Positions 1-8,248 of a stretch of 40,246 bases of DNA are shown piece by piece. The notes below the pieces were generated by a model. It was given only the letters and a program-made list of their open reading frames with translations, searched no databases and had not been told where the DNA came from. A program made the position numbers and the translations under genes. Numbering within the stretch: position 1 is the first letter of the stretch; every line of letters begins with the position of its first letter. This DNA comes from Oceanobacillus sp. CFH 90083 (GTDB lineage: Bacteria > Bacillota > Bacilli > Bacillales > Amphibacillaceae): NCBI RefSeq assembly GCF_009389585.1, contig NZ_VIYG01000012.1, positions 78,716 through 118,961 on the forward strand, read 5' to 3'.

Positions 1-141
1 TTCTTTTGTCGATATTTCTTCTGGGCTTTCCCGTTTGATTTCTGGAATAATTTCTTTTCCGATTCTGTTTTTGTAGTGGTACTTTAACTTTATCAGAAGG
101 TATCCTTTTTTTGTACATTTATTTCATTTTTTAATCAAATT
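1..141. other. window edge, no supported gene
   Basis: No complete gene is visible. On the minus strand one frame stays open from about position 116 to the window edge and reads like a lysine/glutamate-rich protein segment (for example GKEIIPEIKRESPEE), but it has no ATG, GTG or TTG start and no ribosome binding site. It could be the decayed start of a gene outside the window or chance coding. Confidence 0.3.
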
Positions 142-184
142 AAAAAAGTGACTTTCTACCATATATATAAAAAGTCATTTTTTC
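142..184 (-). terminator. terminator after the methyltransferase-like gene
   Basis: AAAAAAGTGACTTT on one arm pairs with AAAGTCATTTTTT on the other (one bulged G) around an AT-rich loop. There is an A-tract on one side and a T-tract on the other, so the hairpin can act as a rho-independent terminator in both directions. It lies just beyond the stop of the minus-strand gene ending at 220. Confidence 0.75.
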
Positions 185-219
185 TATTTTTACTGGGTTT
201 TGTACAGTCTCTTTCTTTG

Positions 220-924
220 TTACCCTTTTTTTATTTTTAACATCAAGTTAGCATTTGCCTGAAATTCATATGGCACTTTTACTTCTTCAACTGTGCATCC
301 ATTTTCAGCAAGATAACTTATTAATTTATCTAAATGCTCATATCGTTTGCCTTCCAAATCAACTAAAGGAAAAATGCGGATCTCCTCTTTAGTAACTCTC
401 AATAATTCATTTAGCGTTTTTATATGAAATTGGTAATCTAATCGGTCAGCATACATAAATAGAAAATGTGCAGAAAGAAGAATATCAAATTCTCCATCCT
501 TAAACGGTATGGAAGGCAAAGTGACTGGAACGTATCGTTCACTCGATTCCCCCATATCGTTAGCACAATTTTTCAAGGCACTCAAACGATGTTTTCTAAG
601 ACTTTCAACATCTTTAAAATAATCCCAAATATAATTGCTTTGCGCTTTTTCCATAAGTTCCATAGTGTGTTCAATATCCTGAAGACCTTTATTATATAGA
701 TCTTCCTTTGAATGATAATATGCAATGTCAGCAGCTGTTATATCTAAATCTTGTTTGTTACCAACAGCAGTAAATGAACAAGCTCCTGCTGGACAATCGA
801 GTATTTTTTTTCCTTCTAGTTCTTCTTTTGAAAGCGAAAACATATCCAAATACTCTTCAAAGGTTCTTCCAATAAAAACAATTCGTTCTAAATCTAATTT
901 TGTACTCTGCTCAACTCTACTCAA
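220..924 (-). CDS. SAM-dependent methyltransferase-like protein
   Basis: A 234-residue soluble protein with the outline of a class I SAM-dependent methyltransferase. Residues 41-52 (ILDCPAGACSFT) look like a motif I glycine loop, reduced to one clear glycine. AAD at 64-66 fits the acidic residue after strand beta-2. FDILLSAHFLFMY at 146-158 fits motif IV. The substrate cannot be told; similar proteins in bacilli are annotated only as methyltransferases. The start is TTG, chosen because GAGGTGA lies six bases before it. The gene stands alone beyond the decayed mobile DNA downstream of rpsI and has its own terminator. A degenerate SAM site could mean altered or lost activity. Confidence 0.7.
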   Translation of the reverse strand: MSRVEQSTKLDLERIVFIGRTFEEYLDMFSLSKEELEGKKILDCPAGACSFTAVGNKQDLDITAADIAYYHSKEDLYNKGLQDIEHTMELMEKAQSNYIWDYFKDVESLRKHRLSALKNCANDMGESSERYVPVTLPSIPFKDGEFDILLSAHFLFMYADRLDYQFHIKTLNELLRVTKEEIRIFPLVDLEGKRYEHLDKLISYLAENGCTVEEVKVPYEFQANANLMLKIKKG

Positions 925-1149
925 CTAAACTCACCTCATATAATACAAATTAAATTTATACTATCATAATTTACTCAAAAACTTAACCTTTTTCTTCTTC
1001 TACTAAACTGTTGTGCGTAAGCTTTGAGAATTTCATTGAATAAAAACACCTTAATATGTAATGTTCAATATTCTATATGATATATTAACTCTAACAATCA
1101 TACTACCAAAACCTGCATTTATTAAATACGAATATATCTGGAAGAAAAG
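925..1149. other. AT-rich intergenic stretch
   Basis: Very AT-rich DNA between the methyltransferase-like gene and the radC remnant. It must contain the promoter of the minus-strand gene starting at 924, but I see no convincing -35/-10 pair and no open frame. Confidence 0.5.
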
Positions 1150-1173
1150 AAGGGAGTCAGATCTCCCTTTTTA
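1150..1173. terminator. hairpin terminator by the radC remnant
   Basis: AAGGGAG (1150-1156) pairs perfectly with CTCCCTT (1163-1169) around a six-base loop. On the plus strand it is followed by TTT; on the minus strand by a T/C-rich run. It lies just past the end of the radC remnant and is probably its old terminator. Confidence 0.6.
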
Positions 1174-1190
1174 AATATAGTCTCTTTCTT

Positions 1191-1446
1191 TTAGGCAAGT
1201 AAAGCTGTTATTATATTTACTACTAAGTGATCGGGTACTTCGATGCCAAGTAGCTTTCCAGCATCGACTAATCTCTTTGTAACATTAATGTCTTCCATCG
1301 ATGGTGTGATGTCGCCACTTGGATGCTGATGTACAAGCTGCGTTATTAAGTATTGCTGATTTAAACACCTCGCGTGGATGAATGAGTAAGGCATTCAACG
1401 AACCAACATGACAGCGATGAAAGCCTAATGATGATGTCATAGCATG
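1191..1446 (-). pseudogene. radC: radC remnant (JAB domain), frameshifted
   Basis: Two neighbouring minus-strand frames together give the C-terminal half of a RadC/JAB-domain protein. One frame (about 1446-1355) reads [19 protein letters not shown] and ILNNAA. The other (1394-1191) reads [20 protein letters not shown] and GKLLGIEV. The join is out of frame and short of the usual strand between NAA and HQHPSGD, as after a small internal deletion. The usual ending (a short segment finishing in a KEKGY-like motif) is replaced by unrelated residues. The metal-binding HxH...S/D signature survives, but the N-terminal half is absent. RadC copies of this kind often travel on mobile elements, which fits the transposase remnant beside it. 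Confidence 0.8.
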
Positions 1447-1530
1447 GTTGAAAAAGTACCCCGTATTATATACAAATCAAGGTTATCCATTCAAATAAAG
1501 GCTAAAATAGGTGGTTACCCAAAAGTTATA

Positions 1531-1664
1531 TTATGCAGTTGATTGGCTGGATTGAGTTCGATATTTTGACTGGACTCAATCCAGCCAATTTTTCTTTTGC
1601 TCGTTCATGATTATACCAGTGGATATATTCTTCAATCTGTTTTTTAATTTTTCATAACTTACCA
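1531..1664 (-). pseudogene. 3' tail of an IS3-family (IS150-like) transposase, frameshifted
   Basis: Reading the minus strand and allowing two single-base frameshifts in A-runs (one missing A near 1646, one extra near 1565) gives SYEKLKKQIEEYIHWYNHER followed by AKEKLAGLSPVKYR, then a short tail and a stop at 1531-1533. This is the characteristic C-terminus of OrfB (DDE transposase) of IS3-family elements of the IS150 group. Nothing upstream of about 1664 looks like transposase, so only the last 45 or so codons survive. The fragment abuts the rpsI terminator. Confidence 0.85.
1542..1589. repeat. 18-bp inverted repeat in the transposase tail
   Basis: Positions 1542-1559 pair with 1572-1589: fifteen perfect base pairs, then A-T, G-T and C-G, around a 12-base loop. 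A T-run follows on the plus strand. The hairpin lies inside the last codons of the transposase remnant, so it was probably part of the element, perhaps insulating it from outside transcription. Confidence 0.75.
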
Positions 1665-1686
1665 TGTAACTAATACAGCTATATTA

Positions 1687-1724
1687 AATAAAAAAGCCCA
1701 CCAACCACAACGGCTGAGGGCTTC
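1687..1724 (-). terminator. rho-independent terminator after rpsI
   Basis: On the minus strand AAGCCC...GGGCTT forms a GC-rich hairpin followed by TTTTTT, nine bases past the rpsI stop. It ends the rplM-rpsI transcript. Confidence 0.85.
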
Positions 1725-1732
1725 TTGAAATA

Positions 1733-2125
1733 TTAACGCTTTGAGAACTGAGGTGCACGACGAGCTTTCTTAAGACCGTATTTCTTACGCTCTTTCATAC
1801 GAGCATCACGAGTAAGGTATCCTTCTGTTTTTAAAGAAGCACGATACTCTGGATCTGCTTGTAATAATGCACGTGCGATTCCGTGACGGATTGCACCTGC
1901 TTGACCAGTGAATCCTCCGCCGTGTACATTTACAAGAACATCGTAAGTTCCTTGAGTTTCTGTAGTAGCAAGCGGCTGGTTCAAGATTAAAAGTTGTGTT
2001 TCATATGGAAAATAGTCTCTAGCATCGCGACCATTGATTGTAACATTTCCTGTACCGGGTACTAGACGTACGCGGGCAGTTGACTTTTTACGGCGACCTG
2101 TGCCGTAGTATTGTACTTGTGCCAA
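1733..2125 (-). CDS. rpsI: 30S ribosomal protein S9
   Basis: 130 residues, the usual length for bacilli. The N-terminus ([17 protein letters not shown]) and the basic C-terminal tail ([12 protein letters not shown]) are diagnostic. S9 sits in the head of the small subunit, and its terminal K-R reaches the P-site tRNA anticodon stem. It follows rplM by 19 bases, the near-universal rplM-rpsI pair, and is the last gene of that operon. Confidence 0.98.
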   Translation of the reverse strand: MAQVQYYGTGRRKKSTARVRLVPGTGNVTINGRDARDYFPYETQLLILNQPLATTETQGTYDVLVNVHGGGFTGQAGAIRHGIARALLQADPEYRASLKTEGYLTRDARMKERKKYGLKKARRAPQFSKR

Positions 2126-2144
2126 TTCATTTACCTCCCTTTAA

Positions 2145-2582
2145 TTATCCGCGAAGTTCGTAAACTTCTGGTTTTTGAGCTTGATGGTTGTGCTCAGCGC
2201 CTCTATATACGTGCAATTTCTTTTTCATTTTGCGACCTAAAGGTCCTTTTGGAAGCATCCCTTTAACTGCAACTTCAAGCATTTCTTCAGGATACTTTGT
2301 ACGCATTTCGTATGCGTTACGTGTTCTCAGCCCACCTGGATGATGGGAATGATTGTAGTACATTTTGTCATTGATTTTGTTTCCTGATAGTTCAATTTTG
2401 TCTGCATTGATGATAATTACATAATCACCAGTGTCTGCATGTGGTGTGTACGTAGGTTTATGTTTACCACGTAAGATAGCAGCTACTTCGCTTGCTAAAC
2501 GTCCTAAACGTTGCCCTTCCGCATCCACAACCAACCATTTGCGTTCGATATTCGCTTCATTTGCCATGAAAGTTGTGCGCAT
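2145..2582 (-). CDS. rplM: 50S ribosomal protein L13
   Basis: 145 residues from the ATG at 2582, matching the Bacillus L13 length. The open frame extends nine codons further, but GGAGGG lies eight bases before this ATG and the protein then starts MRTTFMAN as in the family. Features include [20 protein letters not shown] near the start and [11 protein letters not shown]13 binds 23S rRNA early in 50S assembly. The gene has its own promoter and leader in the truA-rplM gap, so it need not depend on read-through from the ecf genes. Confidence 0.98.
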   Translation of the reverse strand: MRTTFMANEANIERKWLVVDAEGQRLGRLASEVAAILRGKHKPTYTPHADTGDYVIIINADKIELSGNKINDKMYYNHSHHPGGLRTRNAYEMRTKYPEEMLEVAVKGMLPKGPLGRKMKKKLHVYRGAEHNHQAQKPEVYELRG

Positions 2583-2643
2583 AATTTTTTCCCTCCATAT
2601 ATCAATCATTCTTTACTATTCGTAATCATATTTTTATTCTTAA

Positions 2644-2670
2644 CATAATTAGATTCCGGGGCTAATCATG
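2644..2670 (-). promoter_or_regulatory. probable L13 leader hairpin (rplM autoregulation)
   Basis: In the rplM 5' leader CATGATTAG (2670-2662) pairs along nine positions (one G-U) with CTAATTATG (2652-2644) around the loop CCCCGGAAT. Firmicutes rplM-rpsI operons are known to carry a small L13 leader that binds L13. Position and size fit; the match to the published consensus was not tested. Confidence 0.5.
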
Positions 2671-2695
2671 GTTTAGAAATAAAATGCCATATATC

Positions 2696-2724
2696 ATATT
2701 ATAACTTTCCGGACTAAAAGTCAA
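2696..2724 (-). promoter_or_regulatory. sigma-A promoter of rplM-rpsI
   Basis: -35 TTGACT at 2724-2719. The -10 is either TAATAT at 2701-2696 with an ideal 17-base spacer, or TATAAT at 2703-2698 with 15. It lies about 115 bases before rplM. Confidence 0.75.
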
Positions 2725-2776
2725 GCCTAGTATGCAAGTAATTGAAAAAAATATTGCTTTTATTAGCCATATTCAT

Positions 2777-3550
2777 TTAGTCAACAGAAAGCTTCTCTTC
2801 TTCGGGTTCATTATAGCTTACTTTCCATAAATACAACCCATTTGGAGAAATCGTCTTCCCCAGCTGGCCTCTTTCTTTTGCAGCTAAAAGTGCTGGTATA
2901 TCCTCAGGGTTCCGCTTTCCAATCCCTACATCCAAAAGTGCACTGACCATAATTCGCACCATATTGTATAAAAAGCCGCTGCCCCGGAAAACAAATTCAA
3001 TGTCATCTTCCTTTTTCATACAGGATGCTTGGAATAATGTGCGTACTTTAGAGCCTTTCACAGATGATTTTGCAGAAGAAAAGGTGGTAAAGTCGTGTGC
3101 ACCCTCTAAATGCTTACAGGCAGCTTGTATGGCTTTCATATCAAGGCTTTTTGGAAAGTGCAATGCATAATTCCGGCGGAACACATCCGGATCTTCCCTG
3201 TTTAAAACAATATAATGATACTCCTTCTGCTTCACACTGTAGCGGGCATGAAATGTATCAGGGACCTTCTCGACAGTGGTTATCCAGACATCATCTGGCA
3301 GAAGTGTATTGATAGCCTGCTTCCAATTGCGCTCAGGAATCGTTAAAGGGGTATCAAAATGAATCACCTGCCCGACGGCATGAACACCAGTATCTGTCCG
3401 TCCTGATGCCTGAATGCGGATCATTTCGCCTTTATGCATTTTGGCCAAGACTTTTTCCAGCATGCCCTGGACAGTCCGGTGATCAGGCTGTACCTGAAAG
3501 CCGGCAAATCCGGAGCCATCATACGCAATTGTACATTTTATCCTTTCCAT
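2777..3550 (-). CDS. truA: tRNA pseudouridine(38-40) synthase TruA
   Basis: 257 residues. Converts U38-U40 of the tRNA anticodon arm to pseudouridine. The catalytic aspartate is D53 in SGRTDTGVHAVGQV, and the family opening IAYDGSGFAGFQ is intact. It follows ecfT by 25 bases and precedes rplM, as in Bacillus, so it is most likely co-transcribed with the ecf genes. Confidence 0.97.
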   Translation of the reverse strand: MERIKCTIAYDGSGFAGFQVQPDHRTVQGMLEKVLAKMHKGEMIRIQASGRTDTGVHAVGQVIHFDTPLTIPERNWKQAINTLLPDDVWITTVEKVPDTFHARYSVKQKEYHYIVLNREDPDVFRRNYALHFPKSLDMKAIQAACKHLEGAHDFTTFSSAKSSVKGSKVRTLFQASCMKKEDDIEFVFRGSGFLYNMVRIMVSALLDVGIGKRNPEDIPALLAAKERGQLGKTISPNGLYLWKVSYNEPEEEKLSVD

Positions 3551-3575
3551 TATATCTACCCTTTCCTTCCAACTA

Positions 3576-4373
3576 TTACTGTCTCAGTATAAATAATGCC
3601 GCCAGCATCAGTGCAAAACCGATCAGAACCAGAATATCCTTGGCACCTACATGCAATTCACGGAGCTTGCTTCTTCCTTCTCCACCTTGATAACCGCGTG
3701 CTTCCATCGCCATTGCCAAATCCTCGGCACGCTTAAATGCGCTGACAAACAAAGGAACCAGCAACGGAATTACTGCCATAATCCGATCTTTGACTGGACC
3801 TGTACGAAAATCAACACCACGTGCAGCCTGCGCACGGGAAATTTTATCTGTTTCCTGCATCAGCGTTGGGATAAAGCGTAAGGAAATCGACATCATCAAC
3901 GCCAGCTCATGGACAGGAAATTTAATTTTTTTCAAGGGATGAAGCATCTCCTCCATTGCATCCGTGATTTCAATTGGTGTTGTTGTCAAGGTTAATAAAG
4001 AAGTCGTCAGGATCAGCAGAAAAAAGCGTAAGGAGATGGCAGCCCCCTGGATAATTCCCCCGCTGTAAATCTGAATAAATCCCCAATCTACCAAGAGATT
4101 TCCTTCATTTGTGATAATCAGATGCAGAATAAATGTAAAAATAATTAAAAACCAGACAGGCAGCAGCCCTTTTAATATAAACCGCAATGGTACTCTTGAA
4201 TTCAGCACACAAAGCAATGAAAAAGCTGTTAATAAGCTATAAGTCGGTATATTATTTGCAAAAAAGACAACAATCACAAAGAAAAAGACGACCGTGATTT
4301 TCGTTCTTGGATCTAACCGGTGAATAAAGGAGCTTCCAGGGACATATTGACCAATGATTAAAGCATTATTCAT
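3576..4373 (-). CDS. ecfT: ECF transporter transmembrane subunit EcfT
   Basis: 265 residues with about five to six hydrophobic segments. This is the membrane scaffold of the energy-coupling factor module that serves exchangeable vitamin-binding S subunits (riboflavin, biotin, thiamin and others). The two cytoplasmic coupling motifs with ARG are present: QAARGVDFR at 182-190 and MEARGY at 223-228. They pass force from the ATPases. Its ATG overlaps the end of ecfA2 by eight bases, so the two are translationally coupled. Confidence 0.96.
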   Translation of the reverse strand: MNNALIIGQYVPGSSFIHRLDPRTKITVVFFFVIVVFFANNIPTYSLLTAFSLLCVLNSRVPLRFILKGLLPVWFLIIFTFILHLIITNEGNLLVDWGFIQIYSGGIIQGAAISLRFFLLILTTSLLTLTTTPIEITDAMEEMLHPLKKIKFPVHELALMMSISLRFIPTLMQETDKISRAQAARGVDFRTGPVKDRIMAVIPLLVPLFVSAFKRAEDLAMAMEARGYQGGEGRSKLRELHVGAKDILVLIGFALMLAALFILRQ

Positions 4374-5235
4374 CCGAACCCACCCCCAGCTGCCTTTTTA
4401 TCTCATTTGCTAATTCTTGCAGGGGTTGATACTGATAGTTTAAAGAAGTTCCAAAGCGTTCATTATACTGATTCAGAAAATGAATAACCTCCGGGATACC
4501 TAATTGTACCTCTTGCAGCTTATCTACTTGCTTAAACACATCAAGCGGCGCACCTTCCATATATTTTTGTCCCTTATTTAAGATAATGATTTTATCTGCG
4601 TAAGCCAGCGCATCCTCCATACTATGTGTCACTAATACAGTAGTCAGATTACGCTCCTGATGCAGCTGATAAAACATATCCATGATTTCACGCTGCCCGC
4701 GCGGATCGAGTCCGGCAGTCGGTTCGTCCAATACTAAGACTTCCGGTCCCATTGCCAGCACACCCGCTATGGCTACACGCCGCTTCTGTCCGCCACTTAA
4801 ATCAAATGGCGATCGCTCCAGTATTTCTTCAGGGAGACCGACAGCAGGGAGGAGCTTCTCTATCCTGGCATCAATTTCTTCCTGTCCTACATCAAAATTT
4901 TTAGGGCCAAAGGCAATATCTTTGGCAACGGTCTCTTCAAATAACTGATGTTCCGGATATTGAAAGACAACGCCAACTTTTTTTCTTAAATCACGGATGT
5001 CCTTAGGCTTTCCTTCTGAAGTAAGCCGGAAATCACCAATTGTTATCTCACCCCTGCTTGGCAGACTTAAACCATTTAAATGCTGAATAAGGGTTGATTT
5101 CCCGGAGCCTGTATGACCGATAACAGCTACAAAGGAGCCAGATTCGACTGTAAAGGAAATATTCTCAAGGGCCTGGTGGGCAAAAGGGCTATTCTCTTGA
5201 TAAATGTAACTTACATCTTTGAATTGAATTTCCAT
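4366..5235 (-). CDS. ecfA2: ECF transporter ATPase EcfA2
   Basis: 289-residue ABC ATPase. Walker [10 protein letters not shown] at 40-48, Q-loop in FQYPEHQ, signature LSGGQKRR from 146, Walker [12 protein letters not shown] with D170/E171, and H-loop THS. A long C-terminal extension past the H-loop is typical of this subunit. It pairs with EcfA1 as a heterodimer below EcfT. It overlaps ecfA1 by 25 bases and ecfT by eight. Confidence 0.96.
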   Translation of the reverse strand: MEIQFKDVSYIYQENSPFAHQALENISFTVESGSFVAVIGHTGSGKSTLIQHLNGLSLPSRGEITIGDFRLTSEGKPKDIRDLRKKVGVVFQYPEHQLFEETVAKDIAFGPKNFDVGQEEIDARIEKLLPAVGLPEEILERSPFDLSGGQKRRVAIAGVLAMGPEVLVLDEPTAGLDPRGQREIMDMFYQLHQERNLTTVLVTHSMEDALAYADKIIILNKGQKYMEGAPLDVFKQVDKLQEVQLGIPEVIHFLNQYNERFGTSLNYQYQPLQELANEIKRQLGVGSDE

Positions 5236-6053
5236 AATTCCTCCAACAACTCTTCGTGGTTTAATGCTGCTTCTGTTAATTCGACTCCCTGCTTCATCAG
5301 CTCATCGGTTAATTGTGCAACAAATGGCACATCCAACCCAATTTCACGTAATGCTTCCCGCTGTAAGAATAGCTCTCTTGGTGTTGTTTCTTCCCAAATT
5401 TGTCCCTTATTCATGACAATCACACGATCAGCCTGGACAATCTCCTGCAGGTCATGTGTTATCGTAATCAGAGACAGCCCTTCTGATTCCTGAATATCGT
5501 TTACCGTGTGCATAATTTCCTTTCTGCCTGTCGGATCAAGCATAGCAGTTGCTTCATCTAAAATTAATACCTTTGGAGCTATCGCTAAAACACTGGCAAT
5601 AGCTACACGCTGCTTTTGCCCGCCGGATAGACGGTGCGGTTCTGTGATTAAATAATCCTGCATACGGACAGCGGATAAGGTGCGCTGGATTCTCTCTCTC
5701 ATCTCTTCTCTGGGAACTCCTCTGTTTTCCATTCCAAATGCCACATCATCTTGAACGGTTGCACCAACAAATTGATTATCTGGATTTTGAAAGACCATTC
5801 CTATATCTTTACGTATATTCCACACTGTATCCTCATCTACTTTTTGACCATCGACAATGATTTCTCCGTCCTTTGGCATTAATAGTCCATTCAGCAGCTT
5901 GGCGATAGTGGACTTTCCAGAGCCGTTATGGCCTATAATAGCAACCCATTCACCTTCATAAATCTCAAAAGAAACCTGATTTAATACAAGTGCCCCTTCT
6001 TCTTCATATTGAAAGGAAACATTCTTAAACTCTACCAGCTTTTTTCTATCCAT
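5211..6053 (-). CDS. ecfA1: ECF transporter ATPase EcfA1
   Basis: 280 residues from the ATG at 6053. The open frame continues to 6155, but the strong site AGGAGGAGG lies just before the internal ATG, and the product then matches the known length of about 281. Walker [10 protein letters not shown] at 41-49, Q-loop FQNPDNQ, signature LSGGQKQR from 142, Walker [12 protein letters not shown] with D166/E167, H-loop THD. First gene of ecfA1-ecfA2-ecfT-truA. A terminator and repeat-rich spacer now separate it from rplQ, so it must have a promoter of its own between 6054 and 6640; I could not fix it. Confidence 0.96.
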   Translation of the reverse strand: MDRKKLVEFKNVSFQYEEEGALVLNQVSFEIYEGEWVAIIGHNGSGKSTIAKLLNGLLMPKDGEIIVDGQKVDEDTVWNIRKDIGMVFQNPDNQFVGATVQDDVAFGMENRGVPREEMRERIQRTLSAVRMQDYLITEPHRLSGGQKQRVAIASVLAIAPKVLILDEATAMLDPTGRKEIMHTVNDIQESEGLSLITITHDLQEIVQADRVIVMNKGQIWEETTPRELFLQREALREIGLDVPFVAQLTDELMKQGVELTEAALNHEELLEELWKFNSKM

Positions 6054-6210
6054 CCAGACACCCCCTCCTCCTGTTTTTTCTATTATGTAATTTGCTTTAT
6101 CTGTCATGGTTATTATTTTACTCATAGCAGTTGATGAATGAAAGTATTTGTTCAAAAACCCTGGCTAATGAAGTTTGATAGTATTTCTAGCCAACGCTCC
6201 AACTCTTTTT

Positions 6211-6355
6211 GATGGGGCGAGTAATCGCAGCCCCAGAAATACACTACGCTTTCCTGTGGGCTTGTCCTCAGCCTCCTCGAAAAGAAAACCGCTTTTCTGC
6301 GGGGTCTTCACACTGCGCATTCCCACGGGAGTCTCCGTGTATTTCTTCCGCTGGG
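6211..6355. repeat. dispersed palindromic repeat, long form
   Basis: About 145 bases between ecfA1 and rplQ. Outer arms AGAAATACAC (6235-6244) and GTGTATTTCT (6337-6346) are perfect complements. An inner CCGC-TTTTCT-GCGG hairpin (6289-6302) and the blocks CCTGTGGGC and CCCACGGGAG give further pairing. The left end (6211-6236) carries the GGGGCGAGTAATCGCAG motif found again near 31260 and 40045. Similar GACTCC/GGGAAAGCG repeats are remembered from many Bacillaceae spacers; not checked here. Confidence 0.7.
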
Positions 6356-6445
6356 TACTTACTAAAATATCTTTTAGGTTCTCTTTATCACACAAAAACT
6401 ATAGAAATATTTGCCGATTTCTTTAAACAAAAACTAATTTATTAG

Positions 6446-6623
6446 CTAGTTAATGGGTCTACACCAAAATCAATGGTTAAAATTAAAGAGTAAATATGGT
6501 ATTGAAACTATCTAGCGGAGGAAAAACACGTAGACTCCTATGGGAAAGCGTAGTGTTTTTCCGCTGATATCAAATTTACCTCTAATTTGTCAACCATAGA
6601 TTTTGGTCAAGAGCCTAGTTAAT
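6446..6623. mobile_element. MITE-like element with direct-repeat flanks
   Basis: A 160-base element (6455-6614) flanked by identical 9-base direct repeats CTAGTTAAT (6446-6454 and 6615-6623), which look like a target-site duplication. Its ends are inverted repeats agreeing at 20 of 24 positions: GGGTCTACACCAAAATCAAT and GGCTCTTGACCAAAATCTAT, both then followed by GGTT. The centre (6514-6565) is another palindrome, AGCGGAggAAAAACAC/GTGTTTTTCCGCT, with a block shared with the repeat at 6211-6355. No coding capacity. The GGCTCTT-type ends recall ISL3-family elements, a tentative link. Confidence 0.75.
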
Positions 6624-6641
6624 AACCATTTTTCAATACAA

Positions 6642-6687
6642 AAAAAGGGCTTGGATAACCTCTGAGAGAGATTGAGTCCTGCCCCTT
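6642..6687 (-). terminator. terminator after rplQ (end of the alpha operon)
   Basis: On the minus strand AAGGGGC (6687-6681) pairs with GCCCTT (6650-6645, one bulge), followed by TTTTTT. It lies some 15 bases past the rplQ stop and closes the S10-spc-alpha transcript. Confidence 0.8.
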
Positions 6688-6702
6688 GCCGTTTGTAGTA
6701 AA

Positions 6703-7056
6703 TTAAACCAACTCAATGATTGCCATTTTAGCGCCATCGCCTTGGCGTTCACCAAGTTTAAGAACGCGTGTATATCCACCTTGTCTATCTTCATAGCGCG
6801 CAGCAACATCATCAAATAATTTTTGAACTACGTTGTTTTCTTCATCCGCTTCTTTATTGTATAAAAATGCTGCAGCTTGACGGCGTGCATGTAAATCGCC
6901 ACGCTTACCAAGAGTAATCATTTTATCTACAATCGATCTTAACTCTTTCGCTTTTGCTTCTGTTGTTTCAATACGTTCATGAATAATCAAATCAGATGCA
7001 AGGTTGCGAAGAAGAGCCATACGACTATCTGTTGTACGTCCTAATTTTCTAGCCAC
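6703..7056 (-). CDS. rplQ: 50S ribosomal protein L17
   Basis: 117 residues, close to the usual 120. The N-terminus [21 protein letters not shown] is diagnostic. L17 binds 23S rRNA near the exit tunnel. The start is GTG with GGGAGG eight bases upstream. Last gene of the alpha operon; a terminator follows. Confidence 0.98.
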   Translation of the reverse strand: MARKLGRTTDSRMALLRNLASDLIIHERIETTEAKAKELRSIVDKMITLGKRGDLHARRQAAAFLYNKEADEENNVVQKLFDDVAARYEDRQGGYTRVLKLGERQGDGAKMAIIELV

Positions 7057-7101
7057 GGACTATCCCTCCCTTTTTCGAAACTCTACAGGTGACTGGTCTA
7101 A

Positions 7102-8046
7102 TCAGTCATCATCTCGAAGACCTAATCCCAGATCCTCTAATTTTACTTTTACTTCTTCTAATGATTTACGTCCTAAATTACGAACCTTCATCATATCTTC
7201 TTCTGATTTATTTGCAAGCTCTTGAACCGTGTTGATGCCAGCACGCTTCAAACAGTTGTAAGAACGAACAGAAAGATCAAGCTCTTCAATGGTCATTTCC
7301 ATTACTTTTTCTTTTTGATCTTCTTCTTTTTCAACCATAATCTCAACGTTCTGTGCTTCATCGGTTAAGCCGACAAAAATATTTAAATGCTCCGTAATAA
7401 TTTTCGCACCTAAAGAAACAGCTTCTTCCGGACGAATACTACCATCCGTCGAAACATCCAATGTCAGTTTATCATAATTAGCGATTTGACCTACACGTGT
7501 ATTCTCTACCTGATAGGTAACACGTGATACTGGTGTGAAAATGGAATCAATTGGAATCACGCCAATTGGTTGATCATCAAACTTGTTTTCTTCTGCCGGA
7601 CGATAACCGCGACCCCTTTCAGCTGTTAACTTCATATGAAGATTAGCCTTACTGTTTAATGTCGCAATATGAAGATCAGGGTTCATTACTTCCACATCAC
7701 TATCATATGTTAAGTCTGCAGCAGTTACTGCTCCTTCACCTTGAACATCAATTTCCAATGTTTTCGGCTCATCAGAGTAGATTTTCAGTGCAAGCTTTTT
7801 CAAGTTAAGAATGATAGTAGTTACATCCTCCACAACCCCGTCAATCGTTGAAAATTCATGCAGTGCTCCGTCGATGTGAACGGTTGTCACAGCAGCACCT
7901 GGTAGTGAGGATAGTAAGATACGACGCAAGGAGTTTCCAAGTGTGGCACCATATCCACGTTCTAGCGGTTCAACTACAAATTTACCAAACATAGCATCAT
8001 CGCTAATTTCAACCGTTTCAATTTTTGGCTTTTCTATCTCGATCAT
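7102..8046 (-). CDS. rpoA: RNA polymerase alpha subunit
   Basis: 314 residues. The N-terminal domain (about 1-228) dimerises and assembles beta and beta' ([17 protein letters not shown] is the signature segment). After an acidic linker (EKEEDQKEK), the C-terminal domain (about 245-310) has the helix-hairpin-helix [13 protein letters not shown] that contacts UP elements and activators. AAAGGAGG precedes the ATG. An unusually structured 202-base spacer separates it from rpsK. Confidence 0.99.
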   Translation of the reverse strand: MIEIEKPKIETVEISDDAMFGKFVVEPLERGYGATLGNSLRRILLSSLPGAAVTTVHIDGALHEFSTIDGVVEDVTTIILNLKKLALKIYSDEPKTLEIDVQGEGAVTAADLTYDSDVEVMNPDLHIATLNSKANLHMKLTAERGRGYRPAEENKFDDQPIGVIPIDSIFTPVSRVTYQVENTRVGQIANYDKLTLDVSTDGSIRPEEAVSLGAKIITEHLNIFVGLTDEAQNVEIMVEKEEDQKEKVMEMTIEELDLSVRSYNCLKRAGINTVQELANKSEEDMMKVRNLGRKSLEEVKVKLEDLGLGLRDDD

Positions 8047-8248
8047 TTAACAAAACCTCCTTTAAAACGTCGAAACCCCGGCTAGACAACATAGTCTAAC
8101 CGAAATTCCTCAAATAGGCAGTTGGCGTTTCTGCGCTACCTAAAAATCTTTCGTACGAACTGTCCTTGGAATCTGTTTATCTACACATGTAGAAACCGTA
8201 CGTTTTACCAATCATTATTAACAGATTGACAAATTCTATACGGTTAAA
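8047..8248 (-). promoter_or_regulatory. structured rpsK-rpoA spacer (three hairpins)
   Basis: Three successive inverted repeats on the transcript: CGTACG/CGTACG (8197-8202 with 8152-8157) enclosing the perfect TCTACA-TG-TGTAGA palindrome; TAGGTAG/CTGCCTA (8142-8136 with 8121-8115, one G-U); and GGTTAGAC/GTCTAGCC (8101-8094 with 8087-8080, one G-U) close to the rpoA ribosome binding site. No terminator-like T-run and no clear promoter. It may control rpoA translation or mRNA processing. Confidence 0.45.

Noticed and set aside
6165..6395. 76-codon frame (and plus-strand frames of similar size) upstream of ecfA1
   Set aside because: Translation of the long palindromic repeat; open on several frames because of its base composition.
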